A stretch of 64,000 bases of DNA from Chloroflexus aurantiacus J-10-fl (GCF_000018865.1 NC_010175.1:3844001-3908000), one strand, 5' to 3'; counted from the stretch's first letter, positions 7,795 through 18,115 are shown. The notes: generated by a model from the letters alone, not told the origin. Made by a program: numbers and translations.

Positions 7795-10700
7795 ATGTCA
7801 CGAGCGTATATAATGCTATGCCTGTTGCTCATTGCCGGTATTGTCGGTAACACGCCGCTACCGGTTCGTGCTCAAACCGAAACCGGACCACTCCAACAGA
7901 TCTGGCAATCAGCGGCCAGTGATGAGTATACGAGTGTTGCTGCATTCGATATTGATAGCGATGGTGATGATGATCTGGCCGTTGGTCGGCGCAACTTACC
8001 GACTCAGATCTGGCGCAACGACGGATTGGACAGCACAGGTCAACTTATTCTAACACCGATCTGGACGTCGCCGAATGCTAATGAAACCGTTGATCTGGCC
8101 TGGGCTGTCACTGACAGTGGGACGATTCTGTTAGCAGAAGCGAATTACGATGACCCTCTATTCGTATATCGGGTAGATTTGGTTTCCAGTGGGGTGGCGG
8201 TCAATGTGCAATTTACCACCCCAAACCTGTTCTCACAGACGATCCTGTGGGGGTATCTCGACGGTGATAACGATCCAGACCTGCTGATTGGTACCGAAGC
8301 GGGTTCTATTTATTACTACCTCGACGATCAAATCCTGGCCGGTGTGCCGAATACGTTGCAGGAAGCTGTTCCGGCAGGGTTCACCACCGTCAGCATGGCC
8401 CTGGCCGATATGGATAGTGACAATATACCCGATTTAGTGGTTGGTTTACGAGGTGGGCCAACTCACATCTTTGGCGGCGTATCAGCCGCGCCCTTCTTCG
8501 GTTCGGCCCCAATTTGGGTCGATGATATAGTGAATACGAACACCCGTGCCGTCATTACCGGCGATTTTGACAACAACAGTAAACCCGATCTGTTCATCGC
8601 CGGCGTGCGTGAAAATGTGCGCCTCTATCTTCATCAGTCAGATATGCCGCTGACACTGGCTTTGTCATGGGTGACGAGTCAGCGGATCAATGCGGTTGCT
8701 GCTGTTGCAACTGATTACGATGGTGATGGTTTCATCGATGTTGCACTCAGTAGTGAACCACGAAGTGATGTAATACAGACGCTACCCATCGGTGAACATC
8801 TGCTGCGGAATAATGGCAGTGGTGGTTTTACCCTGGTCTCCACGCTTGCGAATCGGGCAACGAATCGTAGCCGACTGGCGTGGGGGCAGATGGCGGGGTC
8901 AAGTACTCCTGACCTGGTGGTCGTTCGGTTGAATGCGCCGGCCCGCGTCTATCGCAATCAGCTCAGTGGGGCAGTGCAGACAGTGGTTACCGGGGCTGGT
9001 GGGGCGCCGGCCCACGGTGCTCTCTTCTTCCGCCAGCCCGCCGGTAGTACTGCACTGGCCGAACCCGTTCTTGTTGATGATCGGCCATTACGAGCTGATG
9101 CGAGTGGCAATGCTACGTTGACCGGGTTGGTGAATGCGGGTGACGATGTGGCTGTTCTGCAGCCTATTGGTGAGTTGGTCTCCTATACCAGTACCCATGC
9201 TCCAATTCCAATTGCCTCTGATCGCACCGATCTGATCACAGCAACCCTGTCGATTACGCAGACCGGGATTATTCAGTTCATTGACTCGGTCATTATTACA
9301 GGCACGCACACCTATTTTAGCGATCTCTCAATGACCCTGATCAGTCCTTCAGGAACAGTCGTGCGTCTGGTTGATGGATCTTGTGGTGACAATAATGGTT
9401 TTGCGATTGCGGTCAGCGATACCATCGCCGGCAATAATTGTCCGCCTACTGGAGGCGCACAGTTTCAGGCCATTGACCCACTAGACGAACTGCGTGGTGA
9501 GCCGATTACCGGTGACTGGCGACTGGTTATTGCCGATAACTTTCCCTTCGATGGCGGTACACTCACCGCCTGGAGTCTTCGCCTTCTGGTCAACGATAGT
9601 CCGCTCTACTACACCAATATCGTTCCTGGCGACCCGCCAACACTGACCACCCTCAGCGATGCGGGTGTCAATGCGGTCAATGTCAGCCCTGATAACCCTC
9701 TTCTCCTCTTCGATATCGATGTCTCGCTTGAGTGGGATGCGCGCAATGATACCGGTTACATGGCCCAATTACGCACCGATCTCCGTCGTGCCTCGGAGCT
9801 GCTCTACGATTGGACAAATGGCCAGGTCGCGCTGGGGCGGGTCAGAATCTTTCACAACCGTGAACGCTGGAATCTGGCCGATGTGCGGATCTACGCGACG
9901 AATCGCTTGCGGCCGAACTCGGATCGAGGTGGCATTGTTCAACAGACCACAATTACTACCAATGCTCTGGGAGAAGAGGTGGTCTTTTATCCGGGACGGG
10001 TTCGCATTGGGGCAACCTGGAATCAGTACGGTGCCAGTCGCGGTGCTGTGGGTGAGGACTGGCCACGGGCATTGGCGCATGAATTGGGACACTATTTACT
10101 CTTCCTGTCTGACAACTATATCGGTTTTAGCGAGGTTGACGGTCGGCGCGTGCTGGTTGGGGTTGAGAGCTGTCCAGGCGCAATGAATAATCCCTACCGT
10201 GAAGAACAATCGGAATTTCATCCGCTTGCCGGGTGGACGACCAATTGTCAACAAACGCTTTCGCAGCTTGAAAATGGCCGTGCTGATTGGGAGACAATTG
10301 TTGCCTTTTACCCGGCGTTAGCCGCACATCGTCCGACAACCTTCAATGAGATAACCGGCCCTAACACGCTGCCGGCGCAGCTCACCGAAGTGATTGAAAT
10401 GCCACTAGCGGGTTCGCCGCGCACACTCCGCCAGTCTACGTTCAGTCTGCTGCAGGAAACTGACGAAGGTACAATCCGCCTTCAACCTGACCGCAGCGCA
10501 CGTGGTATCCTCTTTACCGATGATGATGGCAATGGGACAATTGATCGACTGATCGATCTCGGTGCTCCGGTGCGCGATCAGCTCGAAGCACGCGGTGCGC
10601 GAGCGGGTGATCGTCTCTGCCTGTTTGAGCTGGCGGTACGGCGGTTCGGCTGCGTCGAAGCGCTGGTGAGTGGTCAGACAGCGCTAACTGTTACCGAGCG

Positions 10701-12069
10701 ATCTGACTGGCAACCAGACATCCGGATCGAACCGATTGATGGTCAACGGATTCGGGTGATCGTGCGTGCAGAGGGTATTACTGCTCCCTTACGTGCTCGC
10801 CTGTTCCCACTTGATGCGCCGTCATCGGCTACCGTCACTCTAACTGCTAGCGCTGGAGTAGCACAGGCTGAGATAACTGCCCCGACATTTTTCGAGCAGG
10901 CGCTGCTCCACCTGTGGGTTGATGAGACGGCACCACGGCGCGAGGCCATCACCGATGTCAATCTCTACTTCTATCCAGCGGATACCCCGCGTCTGGCTGC
11001 CGATCAATCACCAGTCCCTCAGCAACGACGACCGTGCAATCCACGGCGGCAAACCTGTCCAAACGATGCTCCGGCGTCACTCGATGGCCAGGCGATGATA
11101 TACGACCTTGATGGTGTCTTTGGACCGGGTGATCTGCTCTCATTTCAAGCGGCTACTCGTGCACCGGCTACACCACCGCCGTGGAGCGAGCAGGTCGGAT
11201 CGGGCTACTGGCTGAATGGCGTAACTGCAACAGACCTGACCGGCTTCTCGATCAATTTGAGCTACGACGAAATCAGTTTGCCACCCGGAACGGCCGGTGG
11301 GTTGAGTATGTTCAAATATGATCCAACCAGCCAGGCATGGCGTGAAATTGTTGTCTATCGGCGCGATCTCGAACGGCGCGAGCTGGCCGGTGATGCGGCC
11401 GGGGCAGGACTGTACACCTTATTAACAACGCTGCGCCCGGCAGCCGGCTGGAACCTGCTGGCTTATCCGTGGTCGGGTGAAAGTGTGCCGGTTGCGTTCA
11501 GTCGTCTTCACGTCGATAGTCGTCATTATCGCATTGTATACGGTTATGACGAAGTGACCAATAGCTGGCGTCGGTACGACCCAACGGTTGCCCCTGCCTT
11601 TGATACTCTGGTGAACACACTCACCAGCCTGACCTACGGTCGCGGCTATTGGGTTTTTGTGACTGATGATGGGGCAACCGGAACCGCTTCATTGACAGGT
11701 GGTGCCACCCTGCAATCGGCACTGCCGCAGCCGCCAACAACCTACTACGGCTATATTGCACCATTGGGTACGACAACGTTTGCCCCCGGTCAGACCGTAG
11801 AAGCATTGATCAATGGTGTCGTCTGTGGCAGCGCCCAAACGCGATTAGTAAACAATCAAGTTGCCTACGTCATCGACGTGGCTGCGGCCCAACCCGGCAG
11901 CGAAGGGTGTGGGATGGCCGGTCGGCAGGTAACCTTCCGCGTCAACGGCATGACTGTGCGAGGTTCGGCATTGTGGGGCGCACCGGGAGCGCAGCGCCTC
12001 GATCTCAATCCGACAGTCTGGGTGCCACTCCTGCAACGTGAAGTAGTGTGCCTGGTAGCGTGTCGGTAG
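7795..12069 (+). CDS. Large secreted zinc metalloprotease with VCBS/FG-GAP propeller and P domain
   Basis: The frame opens at 7708, but the ATG at 7795 has a strong ribosome site (AGGGGGGCC) and begins a classic signal peptide (SRAYIMLCLLLIAGIVG, ending near 'VRAQT'), giving 1424 residues. The first third has calcium-loop repeats such as 'DIDSDGDDDLAVG', 'DMDSDNIPDLVVG' and 'DYDGDGFIDVAL', as in integrin-like propellers. Next is a proprotein-convertase P-like domain (FSDLSMTLISPSGTVVRLVD). A metalloprotease motif H-E-L-G-H at 10078-10092 (His762, Glu763, His766) follows; the third ligand was not identified. The C-terminus has beta-rich repeats ('PAAGWNLLAYPW'). It is probably an exported or surface enzyme. 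The substrate is unknown, and only 167 bases separate it from the STAND gene. Confidence 0.75.
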   Translation: MSRAYIMLCLLLIAGIVGNTPLPVRAQTETGPLQQIWQSAASDEYTSVAAFDIDSDGDDDLAVGRRNLPTQIWRNDGLDSTGQLILTPIWTSPNANETVDLAWAVTDSGTILLAEANYDDPLFVYRVDLVSSGVAVNVQFTTPNLFSQTILWGYLDGDNDPDLLIGTEAGSIYYYLDDQILAGVPNTLQEAVPAGFTTVSMALADMDSDNIPDLVVGLRGGPTHIFGGVSAAPFFGSAPIWVDDIVNTNTRAVITGDFDNNSKPDLFIAGVRENVRLYLHQSDMPLTLALSWVTSQRINAVAAVATDYDGDGFIDVALSSEPRSDVIQTLPIGEHLLRNNGSGGFTLVSTLANRATNRSRLAWGQMAGSSTPDLVVVRLNAPARVYRNQLSGAVQTVVTGAGGAPAHGALFFRQPAGSTALAEPVLVDDRPLRADASGNATLTGLVNAGDDVAVLQPIGELVSYTSTHAPIPIASDRTDLITATLSITQTGIIQFIDSVIITGTHTYFSDLSMTLISPSGTVVRLVDGSCGDNNGFAIAVSDTIAGNNCPPTGGAQFQAIDPLDELRGEPITGDWRLVIADNFPFDGGTLTAWSLRLLVNDSPLYYTNIVPGDPPTLTTLSDAGVNAVNVSPDNPLLLFDIDVSLEWDARNDTGYMAQLRTDLRRASELLYDWTNGQVALGRVRIFHNRERWNLADVRIYATNRLRPNSDRGGIVQQTTITTNALGEEVVFYPGRVRIGATWNQYGASRGAVGEDWPRALAHELGHYLLFLSDNYIGFSEVDGRRVLVGVESCPGAMNNPYREEQSEFHPLAGWTTNCQQTLSQLENGRADWETIVAFYPALAAHRPTTFNEITGPNTLPAQLTEVIEMPLAGSPRTLRQSTFSLLQETDEGTIRLQPDRSARGILFTDDDGNGTIDRLIDLGAPVRDQLEARGARAGDRLCLFELAVRRFGCVEALVSGQTALTVTERSDWQPDIRIEPIDGQRIRVIVRAEGITAPLRARLFPLDAPSSATVTLTASAGVAQAEITAPTFFEQALLHLWVDETAPRREAITDVNLYFYPADTPRLAADQSPVPQQRRPCNPRRQTCPNDAPASLDGQAMIYDLDGVFGPGDLLSFQAATRAPATPPPWSEQVGSGYWLNGVTATDLTGFSINLSYDEISLPPGTAGGLSMFKYDPTSQAWREIVVYRRDLERRELAGDAAGAGLYTLLTTLRPAAGWNLLAYPWSGESVPVAFSRLHVDSRHYRIVYGYDEVTNSWRRYDPTVAPAFDTLVNTLTSLTYGRGYWVFVTDDGATGTASLTGGATLQSALPQPPTTYYGYIAPLGTTTFAPGQTVEALINGVVCGSAQTRLVNNQVAYVIDVAAAQPGSEGCGMAGRQVTFRVNGMTVRGSALWGAPGAQRLDLNPTVWVPLLQREVVCLVACR

Positions 12070-12071
12070 TT

Positions 12072-12130
12072 GGTTGAGGAGATAGGAGAGAGAAGATAGT
12101 AGATAGGAGGTAGGAGAGAGAAGGTAGGAA
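12072..12130 (+). repeat. Purine-rich simple-sequence tract
   Basis: An imperfect reiteration of GATAGGAG, GTAGGAG and GAGAGAAG units directly behind the metalloprotease gene. No hairpin or reading frame; possibly slippage-derived. Confidence 0.6.
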
Positions 12131-12141
12131 AAGCATAATTT

Positions 12142-12457
12142 TAGAACTTATTTCGTAAAAGCTGTGCTGTGGTGCATCCAGACTGTCGCACAGACGCATA
12201 AACGCTTGCCAATCGTCAATGACAGCATATAGTCCAATCACGCGTTGGATTGGTTGCCTTGCCCGCTCGTCATGCGCGTGTTGCAGAGTTTGGAGTATGG
12301 CTGCCATGCTCCCGCAGCAGCCGTGTTCACGATCCGGCACGTGTCACGCTGGTGACCCTGCTGGTTACGGGGAGGCTGGGTGCGCTCGTCACAATTATGG
12401 GATCGGTCAGTAATGAATGATATAACTTCTAGTAGGTGTTTTTTGAAATAGGTTCTA
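12142..12457 (+). mobile_element. TIR-bounded non-autonomous element (MITE-like), copy 1
   Basis: A 316-bp element whose left end reads TAGAACTTATTTCGTAAAA and whose right end, on the other strand, reads TAGAACCTATTTCAAAAAA: imperfect terminal inverted repeats of about 19 bp with TA at both outer edges. The interior aligns by eye with 57033-57424 and, reversed, with about 38595-38835. It carries a decayed copy of the REP hairpin near 12293-12318. It encodes nothing convincing. Flanking TA would fit a TA-targeting (IS630/Tc1-like) transposase, but no such gene is in the window. Confidence 0.65.
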
Positions 12458-12771
12458 GTCCCTTCGTGGGTGTAGTTCTCGCTCAGGATTGTCTGTGTCG
12501 TGTCGTTTGGAGTTCGACAGCCACGCTGCCACGTCTGGCGTGCTCTATGCCGGGTGCGTATCACCCTGGTTTCCGGCATATCTGATAGCATAGAAAATCC
12601 GCTACGATGCCAACACCTTACTCTCATATTGCGACCACCTACCTGCGGCTCGTCGGTGTCACTCCTGATAGTCCTCCAGTACGGGGATGACACTGTTTAT
12701 TCGATCACCCCACGTCCATCAGGGTCGTACCATTGATCTGTATAGACAGATCGTTGCGGAGGTGACGGATT

Positions 12772-12830
12772 GTAGGGGTGGGTTCCGAACCCGTCCCTAC
12801 GCCATATCCGGTGCCGGACAGTGATGCACT
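12772..12830. repeat. Hairpin repeat GTAGGGG...CCCTAC with conserved tail, copy 1
   Basis: GTAGGGGTGGGTTC, a CG turn and GAACCCGTCCCTAC form a long imperfect hairpin at 12772-12800. The roughly 29 bases after it recur after the second hairpin at 13019-13064 with only a few changes. Confidence 0.6.
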
Positions 12831-13018
12831 GGATCACTCAAGATGATATAAGAGCGTATGAGGGGGATAGAGTTTAGAGACGTCTTGAACGCCCTTACCC
12901 TCATACTGCCGCCCCGACCGTGCTCACGCGCAGGTGCGTGGTGGAGTGGTGTCACTGCTGGTGATGACGATAACGTGCGGTTGTGTTGTGCGCAACGGGT
13001 CTGACAATCCGTGAACCA

Positions 13019-13092
13019 GTAGGGGCGGGTGCCAAACCCGCCCCAGGTGCCAACCCGCCCCTACGCCATATCTGGTACCGGGCAGTGATGTA
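13019..13092. repeat. Hairpin repeat GTAGGGG...CCCTAC with conserved tail, copy 2
   Basis: Same family as 12772-12830, with the GGCGGGTGCC/GGTGCCAACCCGCC interior partly duplicated, so two alternative hairpins are possible. It ends 52 bases before the MarR promoter. Confidence 0.6.
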
Positions 13093-13144
13093 TTTGTCGT
13101 AGACATTGCGCTGACTCATATCGCCCCCAAAGGTCGTGATCCTC

Positions 13145-13185
13145 TTTACAAGGATGCTTGCTTCTGATATACTTAACATTGTTAA
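13145..13185 (+). promoter_or_regulatory. Promoter and candidate operator for marR-ABC operon
   Basis: TTTACA (13145-13150), an exact 17-nt spacer and TATACT (13168-13173) make a strong sigma-70-type promoter. A 13-nt perfect palindrome TTAACATTGTTAA (13173-13185) begins at the last base of the -10 and covers the likely transcription start. MarR-family dimers bind such short palindromes, so autorepression is a sound inference. Confidence 0.65.
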
Positions 13186-13216
13186 ATATCTACACGCGCT
13201 AGGAATAGGGTAACGC

Positions 13217-13717
13217 ATGACCGAATCAGAACTGGCCAATGCCACGAATAACCCGTCAACCCTCGATGCCATCGAGCAAATGATTTTACGCATAAGCTGG
13301 CTGGCGCAGCGCCAGTTTGTGCAGTTGCTCGATGATGAGCGGTTTAACCTGACATTGACCCAGTTCTACACCCTGCTTCATCTGGCGCAAACGAACGGCG
13401 AGTGCAAGATGTCAGATCTGGCCGAAGCGACGCAGCAGTCGGCAGCGGCGCTCACCGGTGTAGTTGATCGTTTGCTTGATAAACAGTTGGTAGAGCGCAC
13501 ACGGCACGAGCGGGATCGTCGTCAGGTGATGGTGCAGGTCACGCCGCGGGGACTAGCCTTGATTGCTGCGATTCGTCAGGCCCGGCGCGAGCAAATCCAT
13601 GCCGCACTTGGACATCTGCCGGCGGCTGATGCCGAACGCTTGCTCGAACTTCTGGAAGGGGTATTAACCGGGATGTCGCGCGTGCTCGAACGGAGTGAGA
13701 CAGGACGATTGGCATAA
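13217..13717 (+). CDS. MarR-family transcriptional regulator
   Basis: 166 residues, with a purine-rich ribosome site (AGGAATAGGG) before the ATG. The winged-helix core is clear: 'LTLTQFYTLLHLAQ' (helix 2), 'CKMSDLAEATQQSAAALTGVVDRL' (helix-turn-helix), then the wing 'ERTRHERDRRQVMVQVTPRG', which carries the family's Asp-Arg-Arg. Long terminal helices would form the dimer. MarR proteins usually release DNA on binding small phenolic or lipophilic compounds or on Cys oxidation. The gene lies 14 bases before an ABC exporter, and a palindrome overlaps their shared promoter, so it most likely represses its own operon. The ligand is unknown. Confidence 0.9.
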   Translation: MTESELANATNNPSTLDAIEQMILRISWLAQRQFVQLLDDERFNLTLTQFYTLLHLAQTNGECKMSDLAEATQQSAAALTGVVDRLLDKQLVERTRHERDRRQVMVQVTPRGLALIAAIRQARREQIHAALGHLPAADAERLLELLEGVLTGMSRVLERSETGRLA

Positions 13718-13731
13718 AGGATGACATTATC

Positions 13732-15591
13732 GTGGTGAACGATAAGCAGGTTCGCCTGCTTGCGTTCAAGGAGCGTACTTTGTTACGGTTACCGTTTCAA
13801 TTGATACCGCCACCACAAGCTGCCAGTAATGTAAGCTGGTCCCGGCTACTTTCCTATCTGCGTCCTTACCGTGGTTGGATCGTAGTAGCGCTGATCGCCA
13901 TGGTCATCAGTGCCGGTTTGGGTCTGGTAATTCCGTTAGCGATTGGTCAGGTTGTTAATCTGATAACCGGCGACCAGGCATTACCGGTCGTCCAGATTGC
14001 CCAACTTCTGGGTATTGTGATGATTGGGCAACTTCTGACCGGTGTTATTCAGACCTACTGTCTAAGCTTCGTTGGTGAGCGTGTTGTCAGCGATCTACGC
14101 ATTGCAGCGTATGAACATCTGCAAAAGCTCGATCTCGCCTTTTTCGAGCAGCGTCGAACAGGTGAAATCACGTCGCGCATTACCAACGACGTGACCCTTA
14201 TCCAGACAACGGTGACCAATAGTCTGCCAACGCTACTGGGAGGTGTCATTCAGTTAGTTGGGGCTGTTGCTCTGATGCTCGTTGTCTCGTGGCAGCTCAG
14301 TGGTCTGGCGTTGATCCTGGTGCCGACGCTGGTGTTGATTGGGGTTTTCTTCGGTCGCTGGCTACGCCAGATTTCGACCGCCGTGCAAGACCGGCTGGCC
14401 GATGCAACCAGCATTCTGGAAGAGACGGTTGCCGGTGTGCGGGTCGTTCGCTCGTTCAGACGTGAGGACTACGAAATTACCCGTTTTCGGGCAGCGGTCG
14501 AAGCAACCTTTGCGACAGCGTTGAAGCTTGCCCGGATTCGCGCGATCTTTCAGCCGGCAATGTCGCTGGCGGTGTGGATGGCGTTGATCGGCATTCTGGC
14601 TATCGGCGGCTATCTGGTGAGCACCGGTGTGCTGACGACGGGCAGCCTGATCTCGTTTCTGTTCTACGCAGTGATGGCTGCCGGGTCAATGGGTGTGTTT
14701 GCAAGCCTGTTTGCTCAGTTGCAAGAGGCACTTGGGGCAACCACCCGGGTCTTCGAGCTGCTCGATCAGCAACCATTGGTGGCCGATGCGCCTGATGCCA
14801 TTCCCTTACCGCCTGTCGAGGGGCGGATTGAGTTCCGCGAGGTGTCGTTTGCCTATCAATCGGCAACCAGCAATGGCTCGCCTGCACCGGTAGTCCTGCG
14901 CGACTTTTCGCTCACCATTGAAGCAGGGGAAATGGTAGCCCTGGTTGGGCCTAGCGGTGCCGGCAAGAGTACGATTGCCAGCCTGATCCCACGGTTCTAC
15001 GACGTGAGTGCCGGTAGCGTGCTCATCGATGGTTATGATGTGCGGCGGGTCCAGATACAGTCGCTCCGGGATCAGATCGGAATCGTGTTGCAGGAAACCC
15101 AACTCTTCAGCGGCAGTGTTCGCGATAACATCCGCTATGGCCGTCTCGAAGCCACTGATGAAGAGATTGAAGCGGCTGCCCGGATGGCGAATGCGCACGA
15201 GTTCATCTGTCAATTGCCAGATGGGTACGATACACCGGTCGGCGAGCGTGGGGTGCGCTTGAGTGGCGGTCAGCGCCAGCGGATTGCCATTGCCCGGGCG
15301 ATTCTGAAAAATCCGCGCATCCTGATTTTGGACGAGGCCACCAGTTCGCTCGACAGCGAGAGCGAGCGGTTGGTGCAAGAGGCCCTGGAACGGCTCATGG
15401 CCGGACGTACCAGTATCGTCATTGCCCATCGCCTGAGCACAGTGCAGCGCGCTGATCGCATTGCGGTGATCGTAGCGGGTGAGCTGGTTGAAATTGGTAC
15501 TCATCACGAGCTGCTTGCCCGTGATGGTGTCTATGCCCGGTTGTACGAACGACAATTTTTGCAGCCAATACCGGCAACGGCTGCTGTGTAA
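13732..15591 (+). CDS. ABC transporter, fused permease and ATPase (multidrug/lipid exporter type)
   Basis: 619 residues starting at one of two adjacent GTG codons (13732 or 13735). A six-helix exporter membrane domain covers about residues 45-330, including 'LDLAFFEQRRTGEITSRITNDV', a conserved coupling region of type I exporters. The ATPase domain has Walker A 'GPSGAGKS', a Q-loop 'VLQETQLFSGSVRDNI', signature 'LSGGQRQR', Walker B 'ILILDEATSSLDSES' and the switch His in 'IVIAHRLS'. It would work as a homodimer exporting hydrophobic compounds or lipids. The MarR gene in front suggests drug- or stress-inducible export; the substrate cannot be read from sequence. Confidence 0.92.
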   Translation: MVNDKQVRLLAFKERTLLRLPFQLIPPPQAASNVSWSRLLSYLRPYRGWIVVALIAMVISAGLGLVIPLAIGQVVNLITGDQALPVVQIAQLLGIVMIGQLLTGVIQTYCLSFVGERVVSDLRIAAYEHLQKLDLAFFEQRRTGEITSRITNDVTLIQTTVTNSLPTLLGGVIQLVGAVALMLVVSWQLSGLALILVPTLVLIGVFFGRWLRQISTAVQDRLADATSILEETVAGVRVVRSFRREDYEITRFRAAVEATFATALKLARIRAIFQPAMSLAVWMALIGILAIGGYLVSTGVLTTGSLISFLFYAVMAAGSMGVFASLFAQLQEALGATTRVFELLDQQPLVADAPDAIPLPPVEGRIEFREVSFAYQSATSNGSPAPVVLRDFSLTIEAGEMVALVGPSGAGKSTIASLIPRFYDVSAGSVLIDGYDVRRVQIQSLRDQIGIVLQETQLFSGSVRDNIRYGRLEATDEEIEAAARMANAHEFICQLPDGYDTPVGERGVRLSGGQRQRIAIARAILKNPRILILDEATSSLDSESERLVQEALERLMAGRTSIVIAHRLSTVQRADRIAVIVAGELVEIGTHHELLARDGVYARLYERQFLQPIPATAAV

Positions 15592-15637
15592 ATAGTGTGA
15601 GTAACGTTCCTCATAGAACGTAGGAGATAAAACTACT

Positions 15638-18115
15638 ATGAATGAACCAATGTCTCTCTTTGACGATCTGCCTGAAGAGCAGGATGACCTGCACGAAGAG
15701 CCAGAACGCCGTCTCCCGATGGTGGTGCTCGGCGAAATGGTCATCATGCCCCATATGACCATCCCGCTCCAGGTACCGCAGGGGAAGTCGTACCGTGCGA
15801 TGGAGCGAGCGTGGGAAGAAGATCGTGATGTTTTGTTGATCTTTGTGCGCGAGAATCAGCTCGAAGGATACAAGAGCAACCAGCCGCAGAATCTACCGCC
15901 GATTGGGGTTATTGCGCAGTTGCAGGAGTTTGCCAAGTTGCCCGATGGCACAGCCCGTGTAATCCTTGAAGGCCAGCAGCGGGCACAGATTATCGAAGCG
16001 ATCCAGATTACACCCTTCTATCGGGTGCGTTGCCGACCAATCTTTGATCCACCGGTCGGGGGGATCGAGGTCGAAGCCCTGATGGAGACGGTGAAGCAGC
16101 AGGTTGATGAATTCGTCGAGCATCTCGGTGAGGTGCCCCAGGAGGCGGTGCAGTTTGTGCATCGCATTGATCGCGCCGGTCATCTGGCCGATATTGTGAC
16201 CTGGGGGCCGGCATTCGATTTCAAGGACCGGCTTGAGATCCTCAATACGCTTGATCCGGTCGAGCGCCTGCGCAAGGCTTACCTGGTGCTGGCACGACAG
16301 TTGGAGCTGCTGAAGCTGCGCGTCAAGATTCAGTAGGATACCCGCGAGGTACTCGACCAGAGTCAGCGTGAGTATTTCCTGCGCGAGCAGTTGCGGGTTA
16401 TTCGCCGTGAGTTGGGTGAAGATGAAGATGGCGATGATCCGATTGACGAGCTGCGGCGCAGGATTCACGAGATGAACGCTCCAGAGTATGTGAAGAATCA
16501 GGCGCTGCACGAGTTGAAGCGGCTGTCCCAGCAGGGGATGCACAGCCCTGAAGCAGGCGTGATTCGGACCTACCTCGACTGGATTCTCTCGCTGCCCTGG
16601 GCTGATGAGGAGTTGCCAGAGATCAGCATTACTGAGGCCAAAAAGGTGCTCGACGAAGATCACTATGGCCTCGAAAAGGTCAAAGAGCGTATTCTTGAAT
16701 ACCTGGCTGTGCTTAAACTGGCCGGTAATAAGATGCGCGGTCCCATCCTCTGCTTTGTCGGCCCGCCCGGTGTAGGTAAGACCAGCCTGGGGCGCAGCAT
16801 TGCCCGTGCGTTGGGCCGCAAATTTGTCCGTACCAGCCTCGGTGGCGTGCGCGATGAGGCTGAGATCCGCGGTCATCGCCGCACCTATATCGGCGCGTTG
16901 CCCGGTCGGATCATCCAGGCCATGAAGACGGCTAAATCGCGGAGTCCGGTCTACATTCTTGATGAAGTTGACAAGATTGGTATCGATTTCCGCGGCGATC
17001 CAACCTCGGCATTGTTAGAGGTACTCGATCCAGAGCAGAACAACGCATTTAGCGATCATTACCTTGAATTGCCGTTCGATCTCAGTAAGGTTATCTTCAT
17101 TGCCACGGCGAACCAGCTTGAACCAATCCCGCTGCCGCTCCGTGATCGCATGGAGATCATCGAGATCAGTGGCTACACCGAAGACGAGAAGATGGAGATC
17201 GCACGCGGTTTCCTGATTCCCAAGCAGCGCGAGTTCCATGGGCTGCGTGAGGATCAGATCGAGTTTACCGATGGCGCCATCATCAAGCTGATTCGCGAAT
17301 ACACCCGCGAGGCTGGTGTGCGTGGCCTTGAGCGCGAGATCGCCAGTCTGTGCCGTAAAGTGGCGCGTAAGGTGGCCGAACAAAGCGAAGCAACCGATGG
17401 CTCGGTGCAGAAGTTTGTGATTGATGAGGCTGCCGTGCTGGAATATCTTGGTCCCGAGCGCTTCACCTTCGGTCTGGTCGAGGAGAAAGACGAGGTTGGG
17501 GTCGCGACCGGTGTGGCCTGGACGAGCGCCGGTGGTGATATTCTCAATATCGAGGTGTTGCCGTTCAAGGGCAAGGGCCAGCTTCAACTCACCGGTCAGC
17601 TCGGTGAGGTTATGAAGGAGAGCGCGCAGGCTGCGGTGAGCTACGTTCGCTCACGTGCTGCCGACTTCGGGATTGATCCGGCGATCTTTGAAGAAACCAA
17701 TATTCACATTCACATCCCAGAGGGTTCAGTCCCGAAGGATGGTCCATCCGCCGGTATTACGCTGACCACCGCGCTGATCAGTGCGCTGACCGGCACCCCC
17801 GTGCGCCGCGATGTGGCGATGACCGGTGAGGTCACTCTGCGCGGAAAGGTCTTGCCTATCGGTGGACTGAAAGAGGAGACGCTGGCCGCGCATCGGGCCG
17901 GTATTCGTACCTTTATCTTGCCGAAGGAAAACGCGAAGGATATTAGTGAACTGCCAGAAAAGGTGCGGCGGGAACTGAATCTAATCCCGGTCTCCTCGAT
18001 GGACGAGGTGCTGCAAATTGCGCTGAGTCGGATGCCGACTGCAAACAATCAGGTCAGCGGGCCGCATCATCAAAATAATCGCGGTCAACCCTCGCCAACC
18101 CCAGCCGGTGCATAG
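15638..18115 (+). pseudogene. lon: ATP-dependent protease Lon, interrupted by one in-frame TAG
   Basis: One frame of 826 codons including the final stop, typical Lon length, is interrupted by TAG at 16334-16336 (codon 233). Upstream is the substrate-binding LON domain ('LPMVVLGEMVIMPHMTIPL'). Downstream, with no frame change, are the coiled linker '[19 protein letters not shown]', an AAA+ domain (Walker A 'GPPGVGKTS', Lys381) and the protease domain with the Ser704-Lys745 dyad ('DGPSAG', 'GGLKEE'). Everything except the TAG looks intact, so the change is recent, suppressed or a sequencing error. A TTG at 16391 could restart translation, giving an ATPase-protease of 574 residues without the LON domain. 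The readable pieces are 15638-16336 and 16391-18115. Confidence 0.75.

Larger units (their letters stand above)
12458..13144. other. Non-coding gap with two hairpin repeats
   Basis: No supported gene. The stretch contains two members of a hairpin family with GTAGGGGY/CCCCTAC edges (12772-12800 and 13019-13064), each followed by a near-identical tail (GCCATATC, GGTRCCGG, CAGTGATG). Short open frames on both strands lack ribosome sites and recognisable motifs. Confidence 0.6.

Noticed and set aside
12238-12693. 151-codon minus-strand frame
   Set aside because: Runs across the TIR element and its flank; no motif, no ribosome site, not conserved in the other element copies.
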